NCBI GenBank assembly: GCA_947579665.1
Contig: OX388349.1
Span: forward strand, 72,234,841 to 72,298,840
Reading direction: 5' to 3'
DNA length: 64,000 bases
Source of the DNA: Sympetrum striolatum
Lineage: Eukaryota > Arthropoda > Insecta > Odonata > Libellulidae
In this document: piece by piece, positions 25,060-37,161 of the stretch
Numbering within the stretch: the stretch's first letter is position 1
Layout: each line of letters starts with the position of its first letter
Notes under the pieces: generated by a model
What the model was told of the DNA's origin: nothing
What the model saw: only the letters and a program-made list of their open reading frames with translations
Databases searched by the model: none
Program-made: the position numbers and the translations under genes

Positions 25060-25210
25060 ATTTCTACTTTTTTGAATGCATGATATACCATAAAGGAATT
25101 CTTGTAGCATTAATGGTTAAAAAGCAAGACAGTATTTTCCACTAGAGAATTTTTATCACGACCGGTTTCGACCATCGACGGCCATCATCAGATTCATTGT
25201 TGAATAATCA
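25060..25210 (-). repeat. Second copy of the CTGANGATGGC...CGAAACCGGTCG repeat family
   Basis: On the minus strand, from about 25197, the sequence reads CTGATGATGGCC, a short spacer, then CGAAACCGGTCG, then ATAAAAATT and CTAGTGGAAAATAC. The order and spacing match each arm of the 5640-5887 fold-back, with clear sequence divergence downstream. It looks like the end of a dispersed transposable element. Its other boundary is not visible. Confidence 0.6.
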
Positions 25211-27854
25211 GGAACATTTTTGTCTCTGCAAACCCATTTACTTAAATGTAGTTAAGAAAATAGAAAATCCAACATTTTAATTTCACATCTTTTATCAGCT
25301 AAGCAGCGATGATATGAAATGTTTACGCCCGTATTTCATTCCTATCATGATTTAGTTCAACATCTATTTTGATCAAGGGGAATAAAGGAAAAACTCATTG
25401 AAATATTAAACAGGAGTACTCGATAATAAGACCTACTTTCAGTATCTCTCTCCACACAGCATACAAAAGAGTAAAAGAACTGTTACGTGGATAAATCAAC
25501 TAGTTTCTAAACATATACGAAAAATGTATTTACTTCGTTCTTTTTTATAGACTCCATAAATGTTTGTGATAGTTATCCGGCTTTGTTTGCGTAACGTTTA
25601 GGTAATTCGAAAACCTATCATAAAACCATAACTACAGAACTCGGTGTCGCCACGAATATTGTCCCCGAATCGTCCCGCCCATCCAAAAAACACAAAGAGA
25701 CAAGTACCGGAAAGAGACTTCACGGGCACACTTCCCCAATCCTTCCCATTCTTAAAGAACCAAATTTATGTGTTTGAGGCTCCGTGTATTCAACACGAGG
25801 CGGATGAATACTTCATCCAGAGAAACATTCGTTACGTCCGCGCACGACGACTCTCATTTCCTTCAACGAGGAATCAAACGAATGGAAGATGCGTAAACAT
25901 GGAAGGCTTCCGGTGGAGAAAAGATGACCGATATAAAAAAACGGTTGCGTCTCCATCGAGGGGGCGATATGGAAGGTCCAACCATAAACACACCACCACC
26001 TCAATCCCTCCACGCCCACCCCGAATAAAAGAAAAACGAGTGAGGGGTGCGGCCGATCCCTCCCTCGATTGTCTCCCAGGAGACGTCGAGGACAATGCGT
26101 ACGCCAACGCACACCGATCACACCCAAAAGCACACGACGAAGAAACATGGCTCTGAAAACAATGTATCCGACGCTGTGCTTCACTCTCCTAGTAACGAGA
26201 AAAGGAATTCGCTTGGAGAATATTCCTTAAGAGGTCGATGCCGATTTACGATTACGAGATATTCGATCTCTCGAAGCGATTTCCTTCCGGGAATCGATAA
26301 AGGATTCTTTCCTCAACATCCGGTTGCTCGTAAAAAATGGATGAAGAACTTTTTGTAGACGAAAACCAATTTGCATATACGCAGGGACTATTAAGGAAGG
26401 GAAAACGCAATATTCTTTTCAAGAAATAATCTTAATTTGACTTCCAGGATTCCTCACTTTAAATGAAATAAAAATTTTCATTCTACTGAAAATATCTTCT
26501 ATTGAATTAAACATTAAGTCTTTCCTGGTGTGCGATTTGGATAAAATGAATATCTTCCCTTGCTTTTTTCTACTCGAATGCATTCGTGTGGATGAAAGAA
26601 AAAGATGTTTTTTCTTCCAGTTCCTGGAATAAATAAATCTTAGTTAACGTATAATCGGAGAAATGATAAAGAAAATGTTACTGCGTGGCAGTTTCTCTCC
26701 AATGCTTATATTAAACACATCCCTCCGCAATATCGGCAGCATAAGTCTTAATACTAGAAATGTGTACTGTTTACAAATTTCATTAGATGTCTAGATGATA
26801 TTGCAGAATAGTGTGAAGGGGAAGCAGATGGAAACTAAAATATTATGCCAAAATTCTTCTGAGATCAGTTAAATGAAAAGAAGTTAAATAAATTTTCTTT
26901 CTGAAGTATTCAGACCATACGCTTAGAACGACTGCATTAAGATGGATGACAAATTACAAGGAATACAAACTGGAGGTATTTTTTCTTATGCTCAAGTATT
27001 ATTAACACAAATTTACAATTTTTCTATCCACTGAGTTTTCATCTATTCTTTACATACGCACAAAATTCCAAGAGAGGGAGAAAACTACTTTGTAAACAAC
27101 AATCATCCTATAAAATAGTATCATAAAGCGGGCGGAAAATAATTTATTGTCACATTAATTTACTTAAAGGACGTGCAATGCAACTATCACAGATGGAGAT
27201 ATGTTTGCCCATTTCCTAGTAATAGTAGCATACAGATGTATAAGATTCCTCTTCGAAGATGAGAAAGAGTTCCTGGCGTATCTCGGATACCTCTCACCCT
27301 TTTTTGCAATAAAGAGCTTAAAGCGGTTCGAGAAAAAATGTAAAGACAAGCAGAGCGTACAAAAATATCACTCCGACACGTTCCCTTAAGACTATAGGTT
27401 TTCCTTCTGTTTACAGTGCGGCCGTTTCCCATAGGATAAGTTACGACTTCACCCCGCAGTGGGCAAAACCTCAAGCATTCATTACCCATGGTCCGCTGTT
27501 GGGGAGACAGCACCTTTGAAATGGTTTCGATAAAAAAGCGAAAAAGAGTCGGGAGCAGACAATGGCCAACGCCCAAAAGAGTGACTTGCTGCCACCCCCA
27601 AAACCACGTCACGGACCGCTACTCACTTTTGACCAAAGGCACGACTTCGGAGGCCTTCAGCTCACACCGTTGCTGCAAATCAAGAGGAAACTTATTCCAG
27701 GGCCAACCACTGGGACAGATATTTAAAAATTGGTTCATGTGGCAATGACCATGAATGCGACTGAGCCTTAACAACTATAAAAGATCTAAGATTAGATATA
27801 TAGCTTCTAGAAGCTCTGCAGCAGTGAAATATATGATTTTCCATTACCCATACA
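25211..27854. other. Non-coding DNA with a long GC-richer block
   Basis: The block at about 25640-26340 is CpG-rich and has open frames on both strands (the longest 170 codons, plus strand, from 25644). None has a recognisable domain. A second GC-richer patch lies at about 27400-27720. The rest is AT-rich with no features. Confidence 0.5.
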
Positions 27855-27856
27855 TA

Positions 27857-27884
27857 CAGGGTGCATTATGAAAGTAATGCGCAT
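27857..27884 (+). repeat. mariner left terminal inverted repeat
   Basis: 28 bp identical in reverse complement to 29129-29156, preceded by TA at 27855-27856. The transposase stop codon lies about 43 bp inside it. Confidence 0.97.
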
Positions 27885-27927
27885 TTTCTGGAAAAAATTG
27901 ATTTATTGATCTGATTGGTGCAAATGA

Positions 27928-28962
27928 CTAAAATTCTTCAAAATAGTCTCCACTTGCATCAATACACTTGCGGAGACGATTCTGCCACGCCTTGAAAGCA
28001 CCCTGAAACTCCTCGACTGGAATGCCTCTCAGGAGTCTTGTGACGTTAGCTTGAATGTTTTCCGCTGACTCCCAGTGCTTTCCCTTCAGCTCTCTCTTCA
28101 GTCGGGGGAACAAAAAAAAGTCGCACGGAGCCAAGTCAGGGCTGTAAAGAGGCTGGGGCACCACGGGGGTCTTGTTCTGGGTCAGGTGTTTGTTGACGAC
28201 GAAGGCCGTGTGGCTGGGGGCATTGTCGTGGTGGAGCTTGAAGACGTCTTTGATGTCAGGCCTGACGCGCGCGACCCGGCGTTTCAGTCTCTTGAGCACC
28301 TCCAGGTAAAAGGCTGCGTTGACAGTTTGTCCTTGCGGTACAAACTCAAAATGGACGATTCCTCGGACGTCAAAGAAGACAATCAGCATTGTTTTGATGC
28401 GAGACTTGCTCGTCCGCGCTTTTTTGGGTTTGGGAGAAGATTGTGTGTGCCTCTTGGATTCTGGATCGTACTCGAATATCCAGGATTCGTCCCCGGTTAG
28501 AGTAGTGTTTAAAAAGCCTGGATCATTCCTAATCAATTTCAACAATTATTCACTCCGCAAAACTCGAACTTCTTTCTGCACCTCCGTCAACACCTTCGGC
28601 ACAAGCTTCGCGCAGACCTTTCGCATTTGCAAATCCTCCGTCACTATCCCATGTACCGCAAATGTCGACAAGTTCAGGGTGTCAGCGATTGCCTGGATAC
28701 TTAATAGACGGTCTGAACTCAAAACTTCGCGCACACGCTGAACGTTTTCATCGGTTCGGGCTGTTGTTGGACGTCCAGAACGAGGCTCGTCGGTGACCTC
28801 CTCCCTGCCCTCCTTGAAGGCCTTGTGCCACCTTCCGCATTGAGATCTCGAAATGCATTCCTCCTTAAAGGCCTCTTGAAGCATTTAGCATGTTTCCGCT
28901 GCATTCTTCCCAAGCCGCACACAAAATTTGATCGCGTACCGCTGTTCAAGTGAACGCTCCAT
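27928..28962 (-). pseudogene. mariner transposase, DD34D, disrupted by two in-frame stops
   Basis: This enzyme would cut and paste the element at TA sites. The frame runs from an ATG at 28960-28962 (MERSLEQRYAIKFCVRLGKN) to a TAG at 27928-27930, 344 codons before the stop, the usual mariner length. An N-terminal helix-turn-helix region (AFKEECISRSQCGRWHKAF, then DEPRSGRPTT) is followed by a linker carrying KVCAKLVPKVL in place of the usual WVPHEL-type motif. The catalytic domain has D158 in TGDESW, D246 in HHDNAPSH and D281 in YSPDLAPCDFFLF, with 34 residues between the last two (DD34D). Spacing between the first two Asp residues is about five less than in Mos1, suggesting a small deletion in the KRHTQSSPKPKK region. 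Two TAA stops, codons 26 (28885-28887) and 139 (28546-28548), break the frame; there are no frameshifts. Confidence 0.96.
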
Positions 28963-29128
28963 CGCGCCGTGACACAAACGAAAAACAGACTTCGTTCAAA
29001 GACTCGTCCTACCGCTCCTACTGCTTGGAGCGAACCGAGACCGGGCTCGTTTTGAAAAGGGGATTTCTCACAACAATATCCGACCAATCCGAGAGCGCTG
29101 CAATGGATTGTTGCGTCACAATAAAATC

Positions 29129-29156
29129 ATGCGCATTACTTTCATAATGCACCCTG
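29129..29156 (-). repeat. mariner right terminal inverted repeat
   Basis: 28 bp identical in reverse complement to 27857-27884, followed by TA at 29157-29158. It is upstream of the transposase start. Confidence 0.97.
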
Positions 29157-29158
29157 TA

Positions 29159-32099
29159 TGCGAGGAGAAAAGATCACCATTAAAGAAAAATAACCTACCG
29201 GACTGAGACATATTTCGTTTCGAAGGATCCTTTTGTTTTATTAGAATTAATAATTAATAAAATGTTTATACTGCAGAAATTTCGAAACATAGGTTTAAAA
29301 ATGAAAGTAATCGTTGAAACTTCAAATTAGAGTACTAACAAAAAAATCAATCTCATATAAATTAAAAATTATTTACTTGAGGGATTAAATCAACTTTTAA
29401 TCTATGGTGTTATATATCTCGATGATTACATATATTACTGAACAAAGATTTCATAAAATTAGCCAAGGCACTTTTCTCAGCCATAAATGTCTCATTCAAT
29501 GTAAATGTAGTTAACATTGAAAACATAAGACCGGCTTTGGGAAGATAAATTAAGATAAGATTGCATCTTACTTCCTGATAATGTAATTAGAAATAATTCG
29601 AGCATGGAACATTAAACATTGCTATCAAAGAATTTTTGGATTACCTCTTCCTAATACTTCAAAGAAATTAAACGAATATCGCACAGAATATAAAAGCAAG
29701 AGATTATGAACACAAGAGGAATATCTACTTCCTGATAACACTTCCTGAAATATTATCCCACCGACACAAAAAAACAACAGCCACATTCTTCAACCAGTAA
29801 GACAACAATTCGCCAACCACGTACCAGGCGATGCGTACTACACGACGGTCATGCAACAGCGAGCTATATAAATACCCCATTTACAAGCATTAACAAGGAG
29901 AGGCGAAAGTAAAGAGCAACATATCATTCCGCAATCTTTCCAAGAAAAACACCGGAAGTAAAAACAAAAGAGATTCCGGAAAGCAGTGCCGCTCCCAATT
30001 AGCCCCGGTTCCTCCGTGCGACGTCGCCATCCACCGAAAGACCAACTGCAAAACCGTGAGAGAGTATCCGCTACCAAAGCGTAATGCATGCTATCGTAAA
30101 CAATGCCTTTCTCAATTCATCGCCAAAGTAAACTCGCCGCCGCGAGCGCCGTTGATTTTGTAGCATTTTGGCACCAGTTCCTGCACCTACTGGATGTAGC
30201 CGACTTCTTTTAGCGACCAATTATTCGCGACGGCGACGTTATGTATGAACAATCTCGTTAGCAGCGTTCGGAGACACTCCAAAAGAAATTGGCCCGAGAT
30301 ATGTGGAGGATTTGGGAAATGTACGGGGAATCTGGCCAAGTAAAATCCGGAAAGCTGCTTCGAAAGGAGGCAAGTCGATGCTTCTATTTAAAATTTCCGC
30401 AACAAATTTAGCAAAGGTACGCAACAACTAAAATCCACTAATACGCCAGTCGGAGACAGATGTACGATCCATGAGAAACATATTGTATTTGCTGATCCGG
30501 CCATAAAATTAGCTTTAAAAATTATGCGATGAAAATTTCGCGGTTTCCGCGTAATTACACCAACATTTGCTCTCTTGTCGCCATTATGCGGTACCAAAGG
30601 AACGGGGGAAATTCAGTTAAATAAATACAACAATAAATAACAAACATCAATCAAAAATAATATCGAAACACCGTGGATGCGGTTGAAAGCGTTTTTATCC
30701 CAACCGCTTTGTAGTTTAAACGCGATCGAGTTCATTGTAATTAATCGCTTTACCGCTCAAACAAAAGAGCATCGACGCAAAATATTTTTAATCGAATTAA
30801 AACTTTATTGCGTACTCAAATTAACCGGAAATGAGTATATAAATGAGTGAGTTCTGAATTGCAATCGAGAAAAAAGAGATGCTAAAAGCGGACGCGGGAA
30901 TCGTCCGTGAAAAATAAACTCAAAAAGCGCAGACCAAAAACAAATGGGTAAAGAGCGGTAAGCGGGATTTATACGTGATTTACACGGGATTTATACGGGC
31001 CGAGACTCACCTGTACATTAAAACGTAACGTTACGGAGGCAAAAGAAGCCACTCTGAATTACAAATGGAGACACTAATTACTCTCAAAGCAGGCGCGAAT
31101 TCTCGGTTGGCAAAGACTTCGCCCCCCTCCAAGTGATACCAAATATAAACACACGAGGTGACTCACTCTTTTGTAAATTATATCCTGCGACCATTGCGCT
31201 CCGTGTACTTAGCTCTAATTTATAATCAGCACTCGCCGCGCTAGTGAAAGATTAAAAACTTCCCGTAAAATGCCGGTCTTTTCCAGCTTGTTTGCGGATA
31301 CGAAGGATTCTCGGCTATAAATCATAGTCCCGCAAGGGGAGAAGTGCCTATTGACTAATGAGCCCGAACAGGAAGCGCCAGGGTTGATTAATTGACCTCG
31401 TAGAGATGAAAGGGTACCGGAAGGGAGCACTCGCGAGCCATTTTTCGCGAAAAACTGGCACGGGAAAAACGAGCCGAATGGACACAGACAATCATCAGTT
31501 TTGAAAAGTCGATGCTGTAACAAAGACGATGATGCCGGTGTCAAACTAGGATATTATACTAGAGATCCGGTCTAAATATCATTTCCCACTTATCATTTTA
31601 TATAATTACTTCGTATACAAGAGATAAAATACTGCGATGACCACTGGTTATATTAACTTAAATGATACAAAAATACTTCCAAATTCCACGCATTATTGTG
31701 AAATGCGAGTGGTTCAGTTGTTGCAAGTTGTTGGTTCCATACAATTCTCTTAATCATAATTGGGATCCTCGCTATAATGAAGCTCATCCAAATCATAATT
31801 TGCATAAGTTGTAAATTGACCCACCTTCGGGCTATCGGTTGGGTTAGTACATACCACAGAAAACAAAAAATAGGGGTTGACTAGCTTAACATTTGAATTG
31901 CGATTACATTTACATCGACCCTCCGCCATTTTTGAAACCTCGCCATGTCCACACTGGATCCACGCCATAATAATTCGCTTAAATTGCTCACTAGACGTAC
32001 TCCACTATTTTAATCGTACTCCAAACAAAATAAACAATGCTTCCAAATGTTACCAAAAATTAAAATTCAATTAATTTATCCTGATGCAGATCCATACAT
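29159..32099. other. Non-coding DNA with several GC/CpG-richer blocks
   Basis: No gene recognised. GC-richer blocks at about 29760-30620 and 30880-31560 flank a stretch at about 30660-30860 dense in homeodomain- and Runt-like sites. A consensus donor on the minus strand (ATGTACAG/GTGAGTCTC, exon side ending near 31015) could end a non-coding 5' exon of sd; its phase does not allow it to be coding into the 3774 acceptor. Confidence 0.45.
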
Positions 32100-32100
32100 T

Positions 32101-32190
32101 GTAGTGGCCACTACTTTAAAACGATTTGACTAAAAATGAATATTGCATAAAACCAAATTAATTTTATTTGATAGATCAAATAAATTAATT
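32101..32190. repeat. Two palindromes: 14-bp perfect and 35-bp near-perfect
   Basis: GTAGTGGCCACTAC at 32101-32114 is its own reverse complement. At 32156-32190 the arm AATTAATTTTATTTGAT is followed by AG and the complementary ATCAAATAAATTAATT, with one unpaired T. They could be paired transcription-factor sites or a decayed element end. Confidence 0.6.
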
Positions 32191-35100
32191 AACGCGAGGA
32201 TCAGCAAAATTAATTTCAATTATAAAGAAGGTCTCTCTTTTTGCTGAGCAAGAGTCTCTTCTTCCATCCGATTGCGAACGATTTAAAGTCTAGCACAATT
32301 AACGCAAGTGTAAACCGAGATCGAGAGGGTGAACCTTAGAAATAGCGGCCATGAGTGAACTTAAGAGTAGAGATGGATGTAAACGTAATCCATTCATAAC
32401 TCGGCAATGAAATAACAAGCTCTCAGAAGCCTAGTTCCTGCATCTGTGATTCATAAAGCAGGCGTTCGATCCATCTGAACCATAAACAAACGAGGAGTCA
32501 CGGACTTGCGAGAGACGTTTGGCCGGGGAAAACGGGACATTAACGCGAATAAAGAATCCGTTATAATAAAAAAGGGCGAGTCGTCCTCTTTCTGAAGAAA
32601 AGGGAGTTCAACTGCAGACCACCCTCAACTCCCATCTTTCCATCCACTACCCTTCCTCCGCTGCCGATGACTCACGGACCAGTTCGAGTTCTCCTACGCG
32701 ACTTCCCCTCCTCTACCGTTATTCTGCTATTATTCTTACTCTCGCCGGTAAGCTCTTCGTGCAGGAGAAAGCTCTGAAAACGCGAGTACTGGAAGGAGGA
32801 CAACGGCGCAAATATTGGCTGCCGAAGAGTTGAAAAACTAGAGTGTGCGAAAGCACGACGCGGTCGGCAATGTGTTACGTAAAAGAAACCGATATTGTGG
32901 AATGATTAAAAGTTCCCAATGGACAAAATAAAGCTGGTGAGGATGGTTACAGACGGCAAAGGGTACACGAAAAGAGGATTAGGTAGCCAGAAAAAAATGG
33001 TGGCAAAACAGCATTGGACGATGAACATATAACAGCACATACATTTTACGATACAAGGCAAAGAAACGGAAGAATAAAACTTAAAAGCCTTTATATGACT
33101 GAAAATACTTTTCTAATTGTGCTTGATAATTATTCTGGATACGCTACCTGACGCCTTATTACTTATACAATACGCGAATACAATATTATCATCCCTCTTT
33201 TATGATTACATCCAAAGAAGAAGGCGTTCAATTGTATAAATGCAATGAAATACAGAACTATAAATTAAAGAGTGGCTTGAAACTTAAAATCAATCTGAAG
33301 AACAAATCAATCTGCTACAATACAAAAGAAAGTCGATTAACCAACCAGTACGAGTAAAAACCCTTCTCTAATTGCATTCCGAATTTAGTTACTAAAGAAT
33401 CATGGTCGGTTTTATCTAAACCGAAGCATTAAAGATATATGATCAATTCATAATAGTTACATCAAAATTTCTTTGTTTTACAAGAAAAAATGGATTGTAG
33501 ACGAAGATCAGAGGAAAATTAATTAGATTTTCCTCAAATATAGCTTTCCCCTCTCAAATCAAGAATAACCTACGTTCATTTATATTTCAGTGAAAATCAT
33601 ACGAAGAGACATTTTTAATTCAGGAGAAAGATTTTTAATTCAAGAGAACTTAACTAGAAAATGATAAAATAAAATAAAAATTGCATTTCAAACCACGGAT
33701 AATGCAGAGCACAGAATAAAATAATTTCAGCCCAAAAACAAAAACGGACTACGAAAGCAAATATACACACGAAATATAGTAGCTGCTAACAGAGGTGGTG
33801 ACCGAAAATAACTACAAATTTATTTGAAACTTGAGGTTGGACAACATAAAAATCAAACTGAACAATGAAGGTAAGATAGTCCTCAATGAAGTTATCTTCG
33901 GCGATGCTATCTCAACGATAAAATCCCTCGGATATGAAAACGGTTATCTCAGAATGAACTTATTTTCCTGCTGTTATCTATCTCCTTACACTCTCGCTCC
34001 TTTACCATCTTCTTTCAGCATCCGCTACATGCAACGCAGCAGCTTCTCCGATGGGACAAATGAAGTCACTATCCGCCGAACATCGCCTCTCCGATCTGAA
34101 AATAGCTCATTTCGATCGGAGGCGACAAAAACGACTGCTATGGATTGCGAGCATCCGACCGAAAGATAAAGCGAAAATAAAGCATTAAGTTTTGCGACTT
34201 CTGTGTTCGGTGTAGCGGAAAGGCCCTCAAGGGGCGTTTCTTCCAAATTGCTCGGCTGCGAAATTTTCTTCGATGGCTGCGAAAAAATTGATGACCGAGG
34301 TTATTCCCTCTTCCCTTTATGGAGATGCTCGATGATATACACGAATATTCGCTTGAATTATCACAAGCCTGCTCGTCACTAACGCCTTGCTCCAGAGCTT
34401 GAATTGTAAAACAATATTTTGGTGCTATCGAAAAAATGTCTAAATGCGGAAATTCTATGCATAATTACTTCAAAAAGGATACACTTTTTGATCATTCATA
34501 CTTATAATTTTTAAAGAACGATAAATGTAATTTAATTCAAAAATACACAGAAGCTAAAGCCACTTTGAAAGAGGTCAGGTTTACTTTCAACCAACTCCAG
34601 TCAGATAAAACACACTCTGAAATGATTGGAGCGATATGATCAGAATGAATCATCGCTCAAACACTGCAATCAATGGCATGACCGATTAATCTCTTATCAC
34701 GATGTAAACTGTCAATAAATCCAATTAGGTGGAAAAGTATAATTCTACCACACATCGCTGCCTCCCTGCTTTTTGCTTTCCATGGTACACTTTCGTACTG
34801 ACTAGATTTTCGCCGCTTACTCAACCTCGATTTTGTCATCTTCAGAGAAATTTTAAGTGAAAAAAAGGATGAAGTGGGGAAAGGTATATTTTGATACTTT
34901 TACTGTTTTCTCTTTAAAAAGCACTACACCAGTAATCTTTTAACTTAATCTTCTCGACCATGGTCAACCAAAATCAATGCACCTATAGTTGCAAAAATTA
35001 AACCCTTAAACTATACTTTCATTTTGCATTTAATTTGCTTTTTAAATATTCTAATGAAATACATTCTTAGGAGGAAGAGAGGCTCTTAAGGGTTAAATTT

Positions 35101-36849
35101 TGACAGTCTACCTATCAATACAACCTGATACTGGGGTAATTTGAAATAGCTTTCCTCAGAAAGCCAGAATCCTATGATACAATATTCCCATAAAAGGGTC
35201 GTGTGTAATGCGTAATCTTATGAAATAGGTACCCGCGCATGTTATGCGGCACACTAAGCTCAAGATTTACCGCGGAACACCGGTTGGGAAGCACTGTCAT
35301 AGAGACACAATCATCAATTCATTGAACCAGATTAAATAGCTTGTACAGAGCCAAGAACAAGACGAAACAAACCTCAAAGTGAGAAAACGTCTTTCTGAGC
35401 GTCGAATTCGATCCGAGCATTCATTGGCACTTGGCTCGCGATAGAAAGAAAGAGCGGGTGAGTGGAGCTAAACAGCGATGGAATAGGAAGGAGAAAGAAA
35501 ACTAATTTGGAGACTTGGCACGCACTTTCGTCCTCCCCATTTCACTGCCCTCCCCATGTACACTTCCTACGAAACCTCTCGAAAAAGTACCTGTCCTCAT
35601 CTTTATTTATGTTTGGTCGGAACCATTTTAACCCTATCCTCATCCGGAACACTTCCCTTTACTGCCTCGGATGGCAGCACCATCGCCCAAAACGGCTGCG
35701 TGGGGCAATGAAAACATTTTGGAGAAGGTTTCCCTTCAGAATGGACCTCTTTAGAAAAGTGTTTCTTTACGCGTGTGAACCCAACAATATCTCGCCTCAA
35801 CATCATAATTAGGGACTTGGTTCAAGAGTTTAAATCTTCCAGGAAGAGACCAAATCAGCTATACCCTATAGCGTACTGAAAATTTTAAACAGATAAATAC
35901 ATCAGAAGGACTTTTCAACAAGGAAGTTTTAAGTAACCAAACGCAACATAGAAACAGTTTTTCTCACTTTCCTATGAGTTATAACGAGGGTCAATGCAAT
36001 AAAAAGGAAACCTAGTTTTCGTTCGACTTCTTCAGAGAAAGACTTGGCCTACAATCGAACTTTTTTGGACATGATTCCTTTCCCGAATCGGTGACATAAA
36101 AAAGCAACAGATCTCTTCCCTACGAGGCTCTCAAAAGAAACAAAGTAAATAAAAATAAAGAACTAAATTGAAAGTACCTCCATCAAAGCCACAGCTGTAG
36201 TTTTTTCAGGGGGGATTAACTCGTTTCGATCTTCATATTTATTGAGCTTAGACCGCGAAGTAGAATAAACACGGATTAAGTCCGAGCTTCGGTCAGAAAG
36301 CCCATTAAAGATTAACTATTTTTGATAACAGTTCTCGTTTAACATATAAGGTCTAGTTTACTAGGAAATTATTTTCCCTTGGGAGAAAAACAATTTATGA
36401 TTCCAAGAGTAATATGTTTAAGTCGCTTCCAAAGAGTCATAAAAGCTTAATACAATAAAATTTCTTATCGACGGCAATAAACAAAGAATTGCTTGAAGTC
36501 ACTGACAGAATTCCAACAAAGAATCATAACTATTAGAATGAATGATACAGCATGACATTTTACGATTACAAACTGAAATACTCAACAGTTTTTGAAAAAT
36601 TTGATGAAGATAACTTGAAAATACTCAAAACTCAATTCATAAATATATAAATTCACTGTATGTCTTAATTTCCAATTGAATGTCTCAATATTTTTCATAA
36701 CAAATTGTAGGATAGCAATAATCTGTATTATCTCCAATTTGAAAAATTATCGAGCCAATCAGGGCTAATTCCAAAGAATTATCAGTATACTCTATAATGC
36801 CGTAAAGTTACAAATCTAAATTATTCACCGTTGAAACATTTGCCTAACT
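32191..36849. other. Non-coding DNA, AT-rich with GC-richer patches
   Basis: No gene recognised. GC-richer patches are visible at about 32500-32870, 34020-34280 and 35370-35800. Open frames in them (up to 116 codons) lack recognisable content. Confidence 0.6.
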
Positions 36850-37161
36850 CAGGGTTTCCCAAACTATGTTCCGCTGAACCTGAATAGGTGTTCCACAACA
36901 ATTTGGAAAGGTGTTATACACTGCAATACATTTGAAGATCTTTTACTATCTACTTCAATTAATAATTTAAATCAATATGTTTATATTATAATACTATAGT
37001 TTTATATTTAAACATAATTACTAAATAAATAATTTGTTTTAATTAAATGATTTTTAAAATTTTACAAGCAGAATTACCTAACATAAAAATAAGCAAATTG
37101 TTCCGTTAAACTTCTCAGATCTGCAAAGTGTTCCATTATAGAAAAAGTTTGGGAAACCCTG
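36850..37161. mobile_element. hAT-like MITE (312 bp, non-autonomous)
   Basis: Perfect 16-bp terminal inverted repeats CAGGGTTTCCCAAACT lie at 36850-36865 and 37146-37161. The flanking octamers GCCTAACT (36842-36849) and CCCTTACT (37162-37169) agree at six of eight positions, as expected for a decayed 8-bp hAT duplication. The CAGGG start and short size fit hAT MITEs. The interior is AT-rich with no coding capacity. Confidence 0.85.

Larger units (their letters stand above)
27857..29156 (-). mobile_element. Full-length mariner (Tc1/mariner superfamily) element
   Basis: The element is 1300 bp, bounded by perfect 28-bp terminal inverted repeats (27857-27884 and 29129-29156, beginning CAGGGTGCATTATGAA) and flanked on both sides by TA (27855-27856 and 29157-29158), the mariner target-site duplication. 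It carries one transposase frame on the minus strand, with about 166 bp of leader and about 43 bp of trailer between the frame and the repeats. Perfect ends, lack of frameshifts and intact target duplication point to a fairly recent insertion; the two stop codons inside the transposase make this copy non-autonomous. Confidence 0.97.

Noticed and set aside
25644..26156. 170-codon plus-strand open frame as a gene
   Set aside because: Basic, low-complexity-like product without any motif; overlapping frames open on both strands, as expected for a CpG-rich block.
28075..28741. Plus-strand open frames across the mariner
   Set aside because: They are antisense shadows of the transposase frame.
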